In this document: one piece after another, positions 46,320-55,573 of the stretch
Numbering within the stretch: the first letter of the stretch is position 1
Layout of the letters: each line of letters starts with the position of its first letter
Assembly: GCF_009932395.1 (NCBI RefSeq)
Contig: NZ_LSRS01000008.1
Span: 7,752-71,751, forward strand
DNA length: 64,000 nucleotides
Direction: 5' to 3'
Source: Sporotomaculum syntrophicum
Lineage (GTDB): Bacteria > Bacillota > Desulfotomaculia > Desulfotomaculales > Desulfallaceae
Made by a program: the position numbers and the translations under genes
The notes under the pieces: generated by a model
What the model was told of the DNA's origin: nothing
Seen by the model: the letters and a program-made list of their open reading frames with translations, nothing else
The model's database searches: none

Positions 46320-46847
46320 ATGTACAAGATAAACGATTTGATTGTATATGGAAAAACGGGCGTTTGTAAAATCATGGATATCACGGTCCCGGAAAATATC
46401 AGCCTTGACCGGGACCAGCTTTATTACGTCCTGCAACCGCTGTATCAGGACTATCTAATTTATATACCGGTTAATACCAAGATGTTCATGCGCCCCATCA
46501 TTTCCGCGGAGGAAGCTGAGCATCTGATTGAGATGATTCCCACCATGCAAGCCGAGGCGTATTATAACGATCGTATTCAAGCGTTATCGCAGCACTATGC
46601 AGACATTATCGAAGCTTATAATTGCGAGGATCTGATCGAGCTTACTATGTCAATTTATGCAAAAGAGCAGGTCTTCAAGCAGCAAAAGCGCAAATTGGGA
46701 CAGATCGACCAAAAATTCATGAAGCAAGCGAAGGAATTGCTTTTCGGCGAAATTGCCGTCGCTTTGGATATGCCCAGAGACGAGGTGCAGGAGTATATCG
46801 CCTCCAAAATTGCGGTCGGCAATAAAGAGCAGGAGCAGGAGCGATGA
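46320..46847 (+). CDS. CarD/CdnL-family transcription regulator
   Basis: 175 residues from the ATG after ACGGAGG. The N-terminal RNA-polymerase-interaction domain (Tudor-like, as in CarD and TRCF) is MYKINDLIVYGKTGVCKIMDI through YYVLQPLYQDYLIYIPV, followed by a helical DNA-contacting half. In other bacteria CarD/CdnL stabilises open promoter complexes. The C-terminus is Glu/Gln-rich (NKEQEQER). A terminator follows. Confidence 0.9.
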   Translation: MYKINDLIVYGKTGVCKIMDITVPENISLDRDQLYYVLQPLYQDYLIYIPVNTKMFMRPIISAEEAEHLIEMIPTMQAEAYYNDRIQALSQHYADIIEAYNCEDLIELTMSIYAKEQVFKQQKRKLGQIDQKFMKQAKELLFGEIAVALDMPRDEVQEYIASKIAVGNKEQEQER

Positions 46848-46911
46848 ATCTTGTGCCAAGACAGGCAAGACAGGCCGGGCAGTATCACCGGACAAGCTTC
46901 GAGACATTAAT

Positions 46912-46961
46912 AAAACCACCAGGCAGAGTACTTATGTTGCATCGCTGCCTGGTGGTTTTTT
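46912..46961 (+). terminator. Terminator of the carD-type gene
   Basis: AAAACCACCAGGCAG / CTGCCTGGTGGTTTT, a perfect 15-bp stem with a T run. It separates the CarD gene from the cas operon. Confidence 0.93.
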
Positions 46962-47140
46962 GGTATTACCACAACCGGAGGACTAATGACCAAACCGGCT
47001 TCAGCAATTAATGTATTATTACATATATTGTCTAAAAAGATACAAATTAAACCAATTAAGCCAAAATCAAAAGGTAAACCTTTTATTTTGTAGAATTAGC
47101 TTAATAAATAAGAAATAAAATATTCAAAAAAATTCTTGGC

Positions 47141-47174
47141 TTGACAAGAAGCAGTCAAAGCTGTGATTTATACT
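47141..47174 (+). promoter_or_regulatory. Possible cas-operon promoter
   Basis: A consensus -35 TTGACA (47141-47146) stands before the cas operon. The best -10 match, TATACT (47169-47174), is 22 bp away, too far; a weaker GATTTA sits at 18 bp. The surrounding 240 bp are AT-rich and gene-free. Confidence 0.4.
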
Positions 47175-47223
47175 CTTAAGTATAAGAGGCCAAAAGGAGG
47201 GGTGTAGTATTCTTTCGTTAACA

Positions 47224-47874
47224 ATGATTGATGTAATTTTTCCTCTAATGGGAAAACAGCTGCCTGTGGACCATGGCTATTATTTATTTTCTGCAATTTC
47301 TAGTGTGTTACCGGATTTGCACAATGATACCACGTTTGGTATTCACCCGGTTAATGGTCAGATCGTGGGAAACCGTATTTTAAATCTGACGGAATTCAGT
47401 CGATTGGTCATTAGGACACCAGTAGAACACATAAGGCGGATTCTACCACTGGCCGGAAAAACGTTAAATGTTGGCAACCATCTGATTTATCTGGGAATTC
47501 CAAATACTAATGCGATTACTCCATCATCCCAGGTGTATAGCCGCCTTGTGGTAATTAAAGGATTTATGGAACCGGAAACTTTTCTAGCAGCGACTTGCCG
47601 CCAATTATCTGACTTAAATATACAGGGTGACGCATCCCTTGTAGAGCAACATCATATTGCCGCTATAAATAACGGTAGATTCAGTGGAACACATTCACCT
47701 TATCTGCGGCGTACAATTAATATTCACGGCAAAGAGATTGTGGGCTTTGCCCTGAGGGTAGGGAATTTAACGGACGAAGACTCACTGAGATTGCAGGAAC
47801 ATGGTATAGGTGGACGGCGTAAGTTTGGATGTGGTATTTTTGTACCGGTTAGGAATATAAATGGGAGAACCTAA
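47224..47874 (+). CDS. cas6: Cas6, type I-MYXAN: crRNA-processing endoribonuclease
   Basis: 216 residues. It cuts the repeat transcript at the base of the repeat hairpin to make crRNA. The N-terminus MIDVIFPLMGKQLPVDHGYY is characteristic of MYXAN-type Cas6, and the Gly-rich loop GIGGRRKFGCGIFVP near the C-terminus is the RAMP hallmark. The ATG is 23 bases from the AGGAGG site, so an ATT codon at 47209 (five codons earlier, ideal spacing) may be the real start. First gene of the seven-gene cas operon; overlaps cas3 by 14 bases. Confidence 0.92.
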   Translation: MIDVIFPLMGKQLPVDHGYYLFSAISSVLPDLHNDTTFGIHPVNGQIVGNRILNLTEFSRLVIRTPVEHIRRILPLAGKTLNVGNHLIYLGIPNTNAITPSSQVYSRLVVIKGFMEPETFLAATCRQLSDLNIQGDASLVEQHHIAAINNGRFSGTHSPYLRRTINIHGKEIVGFALRVGNLTDEDSLRLQEHGIGGRRKFGCGIFVPVRNINGRT

Positions 47875-50107
47875 TATTTTACTGGCTAAAAGTACACGGG
47901 AACAGGGTAAGCCGGCAATAGAAGAAACACTGAGCGGTCATACGGCGCAGGTTTGTCTGATGGCTGAGTTATTGTCTTTGGAACTACTCCCGTTTATGAA
48001 TGACATAATTAAAACTGATTCTTTTGATGCTGATAGTTGGTGTCAAAGCATTTGGCTTGGCGCTTGGCTGCACGACTGGGGCAAAGCCAATAACCATTTT
48101 CAGAGAATATTCAGTGAACCATCGTTTAAACAAGGTGTACGTCATGAAACACTTAGTCTGGTTCTGGCACTGGAATTCCGCCACTGGCTGGCACCTGTCT
48201 TAAAAAAGTTGCCTAAGTGGGCTGAAGTTGCTGCATTTTTAGCCGTCAGCGGTCATCATTTAAAATTCCCTGATCCCATGGAAGAAAGACGTCAGGGTAC
48301 AAGTGTTACTGTTTACACAGCTCACAAGGATTTTGGCAAGCTATTGCAACTAGGCCATGAAAAATACCAACTACCCAAATTACCCGTATTAAAAAATCTG
48401 GAGTACAGCTTGCTCAGTCGCGGTAATCTGAAAAAAATACTTAGTAGCTATCAGCGGGAGTTGTTAATAGAAGATTTCAGCGATGAAGAAAAAACATTAA
48501 TTGCATCCGTTAAGGCAACTTTAATGGCGGCTGATTTAGCTGGCTCCGCATTGCCGGAAAAGGTGGACAACCCTTATGAATGGCTAAAAAAGCGACTGGG
48601 CCAACTTCTTTCAACCGACCAGTTGCAAAAGGTTGTACAGGTCAAGTTAAAAGGAGACCAACCAAGACACTTTCAGGAGCAGGTGGCTCAGGCATCAACC
48701 AATACAGTCCTGGTGGAAGCGGGATGTGGCAGTGGCAAAACAGTGGCAGCTTATATGTGGGCGGCAAATCAAGCAGACAGCAAGCGACTTTTCTACTGCT
48801 ATCCAACTACGGCTACTGCCTCTGAAGGTTTTGCCGGGTATTTATATGAACCTGACTTTGATGCCATTTTGGTGCACAGCCGCTCCCATGTGGACTACAG
48901 GTTACTGGATAACATGCCCAAACCAAACAAAGAAGAAATTGAGCTGCGCCTGGCTCGCCTTGAGGCTTTAGAAACTTGGCCAATCCCGGCAGTAGTTTGT
49001 ACAGCCCATACAGTGCTGGGCTTGTTGGAAAATGTAAGGCGGGGATTACACGCCTGGCCATCGGTGGCCCGTTCAGTGTTCATTTTTGATGAAGTACACG
49101 CCTTCAGTGACAGGTTGTTTTCCTATCTATTGCGTTTTCTGCGGTCATTTACTGGGGTACCGATATTATTAATGACCGCCACACTTCCCCCAGCCAGAAA
49201 AGAGGCTATTTCGGAGATTTGCAAAGTTCGGGGTGGCCTGGAAATCATAAACGGCCCGGCGGAACGGGAAGATGCGCTGCGTTACCGGATGTTTACAGGC
49301 AACTATGACTGCGCCCTTACACAGGTAACCGAAGCACTGAACCGTGGTGAAAAAGTTCTCTGGGTTTGCAATACTGTATCCCGCGCCATGAATGTATATG
49401 ATGAAGCGAGCAGGCTGGCACTTCCGATAAAGCTTTACCACAGTAGATACCGCTATAAAGATAGGTTGAAGAGGCAGCGAGAACTGATTGATGGTTTTAA
49501 CCCGATTAAACCTCCAATGCTGGCCATAACTACCCAGGTGGCTGAAATGTCCTTGGATTTGTCTGCCAACTTACTGATCAGTGATTGGGCTCCGATACCA
49601 GCTATGATTCAGCGTCTGGGGAGACTGAACAGGTTTGATGAAATCCCTGAGCAATTGAGTAAAGCTATCTTTATTGAACCTGAGAGCCATATACCCTATG
49701 CTTGCAATGATAAGAAGGAGGAAGAAACTCTTTGGCAAGGAATACGTGCCTGGCTAAAACAACTATGCGATGGGAAACCGAGATCACAGCGAGATTTAAG
49801 CAGAGCATTTATTGAAATTACTGCTTGCGGCCAAAATTTTGTTAGGCCGGCTGAACAGTGTGCCTGGCTGGATGGCTTATGGTATAGTCTGAAAGATCGA
49901 AGAGCCATCGAGGAGGCTGGCTACACCATTGAGGTAATTCGCGAGGAAGACATTGATGAAGGATTACCTAGTGAAAATGTCATTCCCATGCCGTTTCCAC
50001 CAACTGATCAATGGCAAAAATGGCGGCGTGAGGGGCGTTACCCGGTGGTTCCCGGCGGAATGATGGAGTATGATCCTTTTAGGGGGGCAATATGGAAAAG
50101 AAGTTAA
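47861..50107 (+). CDS. cas3: Cas3 helicase-nuclease (HD domain fused to SF2 helicase)
   Basis: 748 residues. N-terminal HD nuclease: His27 in SGHTAQ and the HD pair in AWLHDWGKANNHF near 70. Helicase: Walker A AGCGSGKT (about 287-294), DEVH (about 410), MTATLPP and the motif VI region AMIQRLGRLNR. It is recruited by the Cascade complex to unwind and degrade target DNA. Complete, with no damaged motif, so interference should work. Overlaps cas6 and cas8. Confidence 0.96.
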   Translation: MGEPNILLAKSTREQGKPAIEETLSGHTAQVCLMAELLSLELLPFMNDIIKTDSFDADSWCQSIWLGAWLHDWGKANNHFQRIFSEPSFKQGVRHETLSLVLALEFRHWLAPVLKKLPKWAEVAAFLAVSGHHLKFPDPMEERRQGTSVTVYTAHKDFGKLLQLGHEKYQLPKLPVLKNLEYSLLSRGNLKKILSSYQRELLIEDFSDEEKTLIASVKATLMAADLAGSALPEKVDNPYEWLKKRLGQLLSTDQLQKVVQVKLKGDQPRHFQEQVAQASTNTVLVEAGCGSGKTVAAYMWAANQADSKRLFYCYPTTATASEGFAGYLYEPDFDAILVHSRSHVDYRLLDNMPKPNKEEIELRLARLEALETWPIPAVVCTAHTVLGLLENVRRGLHAWPSVARSVFIFDEVHAFSDRLFSYLLRFLRSFTGVPILLMTATLPPARKEAISEICKVRGGLEIINGPAEREDALRYRMFTGNYDCALTQVTEALNRGEKVLWVCNTVSRAMNVYDEASRLALPIKLYHSRYRYKDRLKRQRELIDGFNPIKPPMLAITTQVAEMSLDLSANLLISDWAPIPAMIQRLGRLNRFDEIPEQLSKAIFIEPESHIPYACNDKKEEETLWQGIRAWLKQLCDGKPRSQRDLSRAFIEITACGQNFVRPAEQCAWLDGLWYSLKDRRAIEEAGYTIEVIREEDIDEGLPSENVIPMPFPPTDQWQKWRREGRYPVVPGGMMEYDPFRGAIWKRS

Positions 50108-51657
50108 CTATTAAGCTTTTTGACCCCGGTATGAGCCATCTACACCGGGTGGGCCTTGCCGGCCTGTATATGACGTTAAAATATTTTGATGAGCATAAAA
50201 TAAATATTATCAATGCCGGTTGGGAATTAAATAATGAGCAGGTTACCCTTTATTGGCAGGGCGATGATGAAAAATTTTTTGATAGCCTGTTTAAGGTATC
50301 ATTTAGCAGTGACAGCCAGGGATTAATTGATTTTGCTGCTCATAGGGGAATGCTTATCGGCGATTTGGAAAAGGTTTTCCTTAATGATGTATTACTGATG
50401 ACTTATCTGCAGCATCCCAAACAAAATAAGATCCCTAAAGGTTCAAATAGGATTATTAACATTAATTTCAATGATAAATCCGTAATCGTAAACTATAAAC
50501 CATTTGGAGTAAATTATGCCCATATCGATGCTGCGAAAGATATTACAGATAAACAGCGCCGGCTTAAAGAAAGAATAAATATTAAGGGTTGGCTATACCC
50601 GGGCGCTATTAAACGGCATGAAAAAATATCTGCTTCAGAGTTGGAGGAACCCCCAGGGCGTTTTTTATCTCTCATCTATGCACCGACAGCATCTCTTTAT
50701 TATCGTTTGTCACATAAAAACCGTGATGGAAAATACGACAAGCGTCGAAGTGCAGCCATAATACTACCTCATATTGATAATCTGGCCTCATATGCTCAGT
50801 GTTATCGGAGATGTCTCAATACACCGGTAGATAAGTTATATGCCGATGGCCTGGCTGATGCCGGAATGGCCGCCCTTTTAACATTAAGAGCAGGAGAGAA
50901 ACTAGATACTCTCGGCGTTACAGGCTGCACAATCATAATAATGGGTTCTTTAGCATGGGCCAAGCAGCAAAAAACGCGTTCCTTTGTGGCAAAACTGGAA
51001 GGTATTGATGATAACTGTTTGGATTTATTTGAATTGGCCTATAAAATTTTACCCAATAAGATTTTTTTAAAAGTACCGGTTGCTGATGAAAACAGACAGG
51101 GGAACACCTATGACGTGGGGACCAGCTTGTCCAGGGGGCTAATTGCGGAGAACCTTGCTTCAGGCAGGGACTGGTTCCGTGGCTTTGTGGAACTAATGAA
51201 TTCAAAAAAACAAGCCGAGCTGGTTTCATATGAGAAAGGAGGCCTTAACCAAATGGTTAATGAAAATATATGGTCCTTTGAAACAGACAAACAATTTATA
51301 GAGGCTTTACACACTGCCATAAAAAACAGATACGGTGCGCTAGCGGCTCGAACCAGATCGGGGGAAAGGATTCCTTTTGACAAGGAGTTTGAGCGTATGC
51401 GCACCGGACTGATGCGCAGTAAAAATGCAGCGTCATTAAGGGCTGAACTGGCTGATATCTTTGCCAGGGGCGGAATTAATTTACCGTTGCAAGAAAACTG
51501 GCGTGAATTACTACCTCTTTTTACCGGCAAGGATTGGCAGCGGGCTAGGGACCTGGCACTATTAGCGCTGGCATCATATAGCGGTAGTGGTGCTGTGGAC
51601 GCTATGCCAGTTGTTGTGCCGGATGATGAAGAAAACGAATCCAACGATATAGATTAA
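50092..51657 (+). CDS. cas8a1: Cas8 (Cmx1-like) large subunit of the type I-MYXAN effector
   Basis: 521 residues beginning MEKKLTIKLFDPGMSHLHRVG, with GLAGLYMTLKYFDE close behind; these lines are typical of the Cmx1/Cas8a1 proteins of MYXAN systems. Position between cas3 and cas7 agrees. It would recognise the PAM and anchor the complex on DNA. The rest of the protein has no recognisable motif, as usual for Cas8. Overlaps the end of cas3 by 16 bases. Confidence 0.88.
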   Translation: MEKKLTIKLFDPGMSHLHRVGLAGLYMTLKYFDEHKINIINAGWELNNEQVTLYWQGDDEKFFDSLFKVSFSSDSQGLIDFAAHRGMLIGDLEKVFLNDVLLMTYLQHPKQNKIPKGSNRIININFNDKSVIVNYKPFGVNYAHIDAAKDITDKQRRLKERINIKGWLYPGAIKRHEKISASELEEPPGRFLSLIYAPTASLYYRLSHKNRDGKYDKRRSAAIILPHIDNLASYAQCYRRCLNTPVDKLYADGLADAGMAALLTLRAGEKLDTLGVTGCTIIIMGSLAWAKQQKTRSFVAKLEGIDDNCLDLFELAYKILPNKIFLKVPVADENRQGNTYDVGTSLSRGLIAENLASGRDWFRGFVELMNSKKQAELVSYEKGGLNQMVNENIWSFETDKQFIEALHTAIKNRYGALAARTRSGERIPFDKEFERMRTGLMRSKNAASLRAELADIFARGGINLPLQENWRELLPLFTGKDWQRARDLALLALASYSGSGAVDAMPVVVPDDEENESNDID

Positions 51658-51672
51658 AGGGAGAGAAAAAAT

Positions 51673-52716
51673 ATGGGTTTATATGTTTATGGTGCAGTGC
51701 TTACCCCACATGGTATAGCTGCCAACAACCGCGGCGAAACGGAGGGTAATATTACCACATTACAAAAGATTTTATGGCATAATCAGATTCACACCACTGT
51801 GTCTGCAGAGGCCATTCGTTGGGCTATCCGCTATAATTGGCAAAAGGAAGGCACTCCGGTTAACCGGGTATGGGATGAGTTGAAAGAGGACTATACCTGG
51901 CGTGATCCTAAATGGCTAGCTTGGAACCCGGATAATCTTAATGCTGAAGCGACCTATATTGATGATGATGTGTTAGGCTTTATGCTGGCTGAGGCCGCCG
52001 GCACAGAGGGTAATGACGACCTGGAAAATAAGAAAAAGGAAAAGAAAAAGTTGGATGATAAATTCAAAGAGCTTTCCAAAGAACAACAAAAATCTGAGGA
52101 AGGTAAAGAATTAAAGAAAAAATCAAAAGAATTAAATGATTATATAAAAGCCATGTCCAAAGGTACCTGTGATAAGCGCCGCGGAGTGCTTGAAATTGCC
52201 CGCGCTATTTCCACCACACCTTTTGCCGGGGATATTACTTTTAATTCTAAAGCTGGCACAAAAGATCGCACTAGCCTTTACGGTACAGAGGTACATGCTA
52301 CACGTTATCAATACGGATTTGCTTTTACTCCGGAACGGTTGCAGGTAAAAGAGCGTGCTCTAAAGGTTATTGACGCTATTGCCAACCTGGGCGAGGTTGC
52401 GGGCAATCACAGCCGTTTTCTCTTTGACTTTTCTCCCGAATCCATTATTCTCCGCCTGACAAGTGATCCAGCACCCCGATTGTTATATTGTTTCGAGGAA
52501 AACGAAAACGAAACCATAAGTGTGCCCGAACTAGTGCGCAGGGTTAATGCGGGGGATATTGATGCAAAAGAATTATATATCGGCGGTCCAATTGCAGAAG
52601 ATAACGATATAAAAGGTCTCAAAGATGCATTTAAGGCCACCGGTATAAAGAAAACCGTTGAGGAATTTAAAAAAATAATAAATAGCCAACTACTCGACGG
52701 GGAGGGCAAAGAGTAA
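51673..52716 (+). CDS. cas7: Cas7 (DevR/Cst2-like) backbone subunit
   Basis: 347 residues. The opening LTPHGIAANNRGETEGNITT and TTVSAEAIRWAIRYNW are hallmarks of DevR-type Cas7, which coats the crRNA spacer. GTCDKRRGVLEIARAISTTPF and GTEVHATRYQYGFAF follow. A lysine/glutamate-rich insertion (about 115-155) forms a predicted coiled coil and may be an expansion of this lineage. GGGAGAG ribosome site; its stop shares one base with the cas5 start. Confidence 0.95.
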   Translation: MGLYVYGAVLTPHGIAANNRGETEGNITTLQKILWHNQIHTTVSAEAIRWAIRYNWQKEGTPVNRVWDELKEDYTWRDPKWLAWNPDNLNAEATYIDDDVLGFMLAEAAGTEGNDDLENKKKEKKKLDDKFKELSKEQQKSEEGKELKKKSKELNDYIKAMSKGTCDKRRGVLEIARAISTTPFAGDITFNSKAGTKDRTSLYGTEVHATRYQYGFAFTPERLQVKERALKVIDAIANLGEVAGNHSRFLFDFSPESIILRLTSDPAPRLLYCFEENENETISVPELVRRVNAGDIDAKELYIGGPIAEDNDIKGLKDAFKATGIKKTVEEFKKIINSQLLDGEGKE

Positions 52717-53354
52717 TGGATGCCATCAGTATGCGGGTTTCTGTGCCGGTATGCAGTTTTCGCATGCCATATGCTCGTGAATACCTGGAAACTGAGCGTA
52801 TTCCTCCCCCCGCTACTATATATGGATTTATACTATCATTAATTGGTGAGACAGATAGAAACCGGTATATTGGATCCCGGTTGGCCATAGCTGTAACCAG
52901 AAAGCCGGATGTTTCAAGAATTTTGCGTACAGTATGGCGAGTTAAAGACAAAAATATCCCACCGGGATTGGGTAATAACCGGCGTCCGGATTATCAAGAG
53001 CTGCTCACCGGTTTGGAAATCGCTGTATGGATAGCACGCGGGGCATTAATGGACCAATTAATGTTATTAAATCAGAATCCTGCGTTCATGCATCGTTTTG
53101 GCGGTCTATCCCTTGGTGAAAGTCATGATCTGGTAGATGAAGTGGAATTTATGCCGCCCTGGGCAGGTAATGAAATGGGTACCTGGCTAATTAAGGATGC
53201 CCGTGGTCATTACCCCTTGCCTGTGTGGGTAGACCATGTGGGTTCCAGAGGCACAAAATGGGAGCAGTTCAGGTTAGAATATCTGCAGTTGCACAATCCA
53301 TCATTGAATGATCCCTGCTGGATTACCATTGTTCCACCTGTGGAGGATCTATGA
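52716..53354 (+). CDS. cas5: Cas5 (DevS/Cmx5-like) subunit
   Basis: 212 residues. N-terminal RAMP start AISMRVSVPVCSFRMPYARE and ETERIPPPATIYGFILSLIG is the Cas5 pattern in which the protein caps the crRNA 5' handle. TAATG coupling to cas7 and ATGA coupling to the next gene show tight operon organisation. Slightly short for Cas5 but complete in the N-terminal domain. Confidence 0.9.
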   Translation: MDAISMRVSVPVCSFRMPYAREYLETERIPPPATIYGFILSLIGETDRNRYIGSRLAIAVTRKPDVSRILRTVWRVKDKNIPPGLGNNRRPDYQELLTGLEIAVWIARGALMDQLMLLNQNPAFMHRFGGLSLGESHDLVDEVEFMPPWAGNEMGTWLIKDARGHYPLPVWVDHVGSRGTKWEQFRLEYLQLHNPSLNDPCWITIVPPVEDL

Positions 53355-55003
53355 GCAATACAATCGGTGAATCACCCATCAGAGTAATGGCCCTCCATGC
53401 CTTGGAATACTGCGAACGGCTTTTCTATTTAGAGGAAGTAGAAGAAATCCGCCTGGCTGATGCATCTGTCTATGCCGGGCGGAGCCTGCACCAGGATTTA
53501 CTGCAGGCGGAAGGAGATTTTGCCGAGTGGACAACTTTTGAACTTTGCAGTGAAACCTTGGGTTTAATAGGAAAAGTAGATAGTTTGCGAAGGCGGGACG
53601 GCAGTTTAATACCTTATGAACACAAAAAGGGTAAACCACGACGCGAAGGGAAAAAAGCAGTAGCCTGGCCATCAGATATTTTACAAGTATCTGCCTACGG
53701 GATGCTTATTGAGGAAGAAACAGGCCAACAAATACGCGAATTACGCATCCGTTACCACGCTGAAAATATTACAATTCGTACACCTTTGGATGATAAAGCC
53801 AAACAGAATGTAATAAATGCGGTTACCCGGGCCCGAGAGTTACGCAATTCTACCACCAGGCCACCTATAACTGAAAATGATCGACTGTGTATTCGCTGTT
53901 CACTGGCACCGGTGTGCCTGCCGGAAGAAGACCGTTTAGCAAATAACCCTGAATGGGAGCCAATCAGGTTGTTTCCCGCTAACCGAGAAGCTAAGACCAT
54001 ACATGTAGTTGAACAAAATGCCCGTATTTCTAGAGCAGGGGATACCTTAAAAATAAAAGTTGGAGATGATATACATCGAGTTATTCCTATACATGAGGTT
54101 GGTGCCCTAGTTTTACACGGTTATCCACAGGTTACTACTCAGGCTCTACATCTTTGTGCTCGAAACGGAATTCCGGTTCATTATATATCCTGGGGTGAGT
54201 ATTATGTAGCCGGTTTATCACCCGGTACTGGACCTGTACAGAGAAGATTGAGGCAATATCAGGCTTTATCTAACCCGGGAATTTGCTTGCGTTTAGGAAG
54301 AAAATTGACCTTGGCAAAAATAGAAAGCCAGTTGCGCTATCTACTGCGGGCCACCAGGGGGAAAAATCGTGATATTGCAGGCATAAATGAAGTTGCTAAA
54401 ATTATGCGTTTTTCCTTAAAACAAATATCGCGAGCAGAAGGAATAGATTCATTGAGAGGATACGAGGGAATGGCAGGACAAGCCTATTTTTCTGTAATCC
54501 CATCATTACTTAAAGTGGATTTACCGGAAACACTAAAGTTTTTGGGTCGTAACCGTCGTCCGCCCCGGGACCGTTTTAACGCTTTGCTGAGTTATGGTTA
54601 TGCCTTGCTTTACCAAGCTGTTATGCAGGCAGTATTGGCGGTTGGCCTGGAGCCTGCACTTGGCTTTTTTCATACGCCGCGTTCGTCAGCATATCCACTG
54701 GTAATGGACTTGATGGAACTATTTCGGGTACCTCTTTGGGATATGGTATTAATAGGTTCGGTTAATCGTATGCAGTGGAATCCTGATGATGATTTTGATA
54801 TTGCCGGGGGGCGTGTTTGGTTATCCGCCACTGGACGCAAAAAGGCTATTACATTGTTCGAGAAGAGGTTGGAGGAAACCTGGAAACACCCTGTTGTGGG
54901 GTATTCACTCTCTTATGCACGCCTTATTGAATTGGAAGTTCGCCTTTTGGAAAAGGAATGGACAGGGCAGTCCGGATTGTTTGCTAAAATGAGGTTAAGG
55001 TAA
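53351..55003 (+). CDS. cas4-cas1: Cas4-Cas1 fusion protein (spacer acquisition)
   Basis: 550 residues. Residues 1-200 are a Cas4 nuclease: iron-sulfur Cys21, then C180, C183 and C189, with active-site D77 (GKVDS) and E90/K92 (EHKKG). Residues about 215-550 are Cas1 integrase, with E372 (GYEGMAG), H441 (GFFHTPRSS) and D453/E456 (VMDLMELF) as metal ligands. Cas4 trims prespacers and fixes their PAM orientation; Cas1 with Cas2 inserts them. All key residues are present. Natural Cas4-Cas1 fusions are known in MYXAN and I-G systems. Confidence 0.96.
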   Translation: MSNTIGESPIRVMALHALEYCERLFYLEEVEEIRLADASVYAGRSLHQDLLQAEGDFAEWTTFELCSETLGLIGKVDSLRRRDGSLIPYEHKKGKPRREGKKAVAWPSDILQVSAYGMLIEEETGQQIRELRIRYHAENITIRTPLDDKAKQNVINAVTRARELRNSTTRPPITENDRLCIRCSLAPVCLPEEDRLANNPEWEPIRLFPANREAKTIHVVEQNARISRAGDTLKIKVGDDIHRVIPIHEVGALVLHGYPQVTTQALHLCARNGIPVHYISWGEYYVAGLSPGTGPVQRRLRQYQALSNPGICLRLGRKLTLAKIESQLRYLLRATRGKNRDIAGINEVAKIMRFSLKQISRAEGIDSLRGYEGMAGQAYFSVIPSLLKVDLPETLKFLGRNRRPPRDRFNALLSYGYALLYQAVMQAVLAVGLEPALGFFHTPRSSAYPLVMDLMELFRVPLWDMVLIGSVNRMQWNPDDDFDIAGGRVWLSATGRKKAITLFEKRLEETWKHPVVGYSLSYARLIELEVRLLEKEWTGQSGLFAKMRLR

Positions 55004-55005
55004 TT

Positions 55006-55296
55006 ATGGGACAAAATAAATTATGGCATCTTGTTGCTTATGATATTAGAGATCCTAATCGTTTAAGGCGTGTTGCCAAGCATCTTAAAGGGTATGGTGA
55101 GAGAATACAGTTTAGTGTTTTCCGTTGTCGTCTGAGCAATCGAGAAGTAGAACGTTTACGGTGGGAATTATCAAAGTATATGACTTCTGAAGATGATCTT
55201 ATTATTATTGGATTATGTTCCTCCTGTGTCAGTCGACTTCGAAAAAGTACGGGTGATGGCTGGCCGGATGAGCCTCCCAGCTTTGAAATTATTTAA
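55006..55296 (+). CDS. cas2: Cas2 adaptation protein
   Basis: 96 residues, ferredoxin-like fold: LVAYDIRDPNRLRRVAKHLK with the typical D-I-R-D start, GERIQFSVFRCRLSNREVERL, and a C-terminal DLIIIGLCSSC strand. It forms the central dimer of the Cas1-Cas2 integrase. Two bases after the cas4-cas1 stop. Last gene of the cas operon, 278 bases before the first repeat. Confidence 0.96.
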   Translation: MGQNKLWHLVAYDIRDPNRLRRVAKHLKGYGERIQFSVFRCRLSNREVERLRWELSKYMTSEDDLIIIGLCSSCVSRLRKSTGDGWPDEPPSFEII

Positions 55297-55573
55297 TTGT
55301 ATGGATTTTCAAGCATCTGACCTTGTTCTGGAATTTTCGTAATGGATTATGCTGAAGTTATTGAACTGTCTAATAAAATTAACATTTATTGCATTGTGAG
55401 ATGCCTGAAAACTGGTTAGTTTAATTTATTCAGTGATTATTTAATATTTTGGAGAGTTACAAATTAGAATTTATCAAATATGGATTATCGGTATGCTGAT
55501 AAATATATCTATTATCATACCTTGAAAAAGTGACTTGGTAAGCCTTTACGCAGTAAGCACTAAGTGTTACGCT
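55297..55573 (+). promoter_or_regulatory. Leader of CRISPR array 2
   Basis: 277 bp of AT-rich sequence between cas2 and the first intact repeat; the array decays at the far end, so this side is the leader. An imperfect inverted repeat GGTATGCTGATAA / TTATCATACC lies at 55490-55521, and an imperfect GTAAGCACT / AAGTGTTAC palindrome directly abuts the first repeat; both are candidates for integration or transcription signals. Confidence 0.8.
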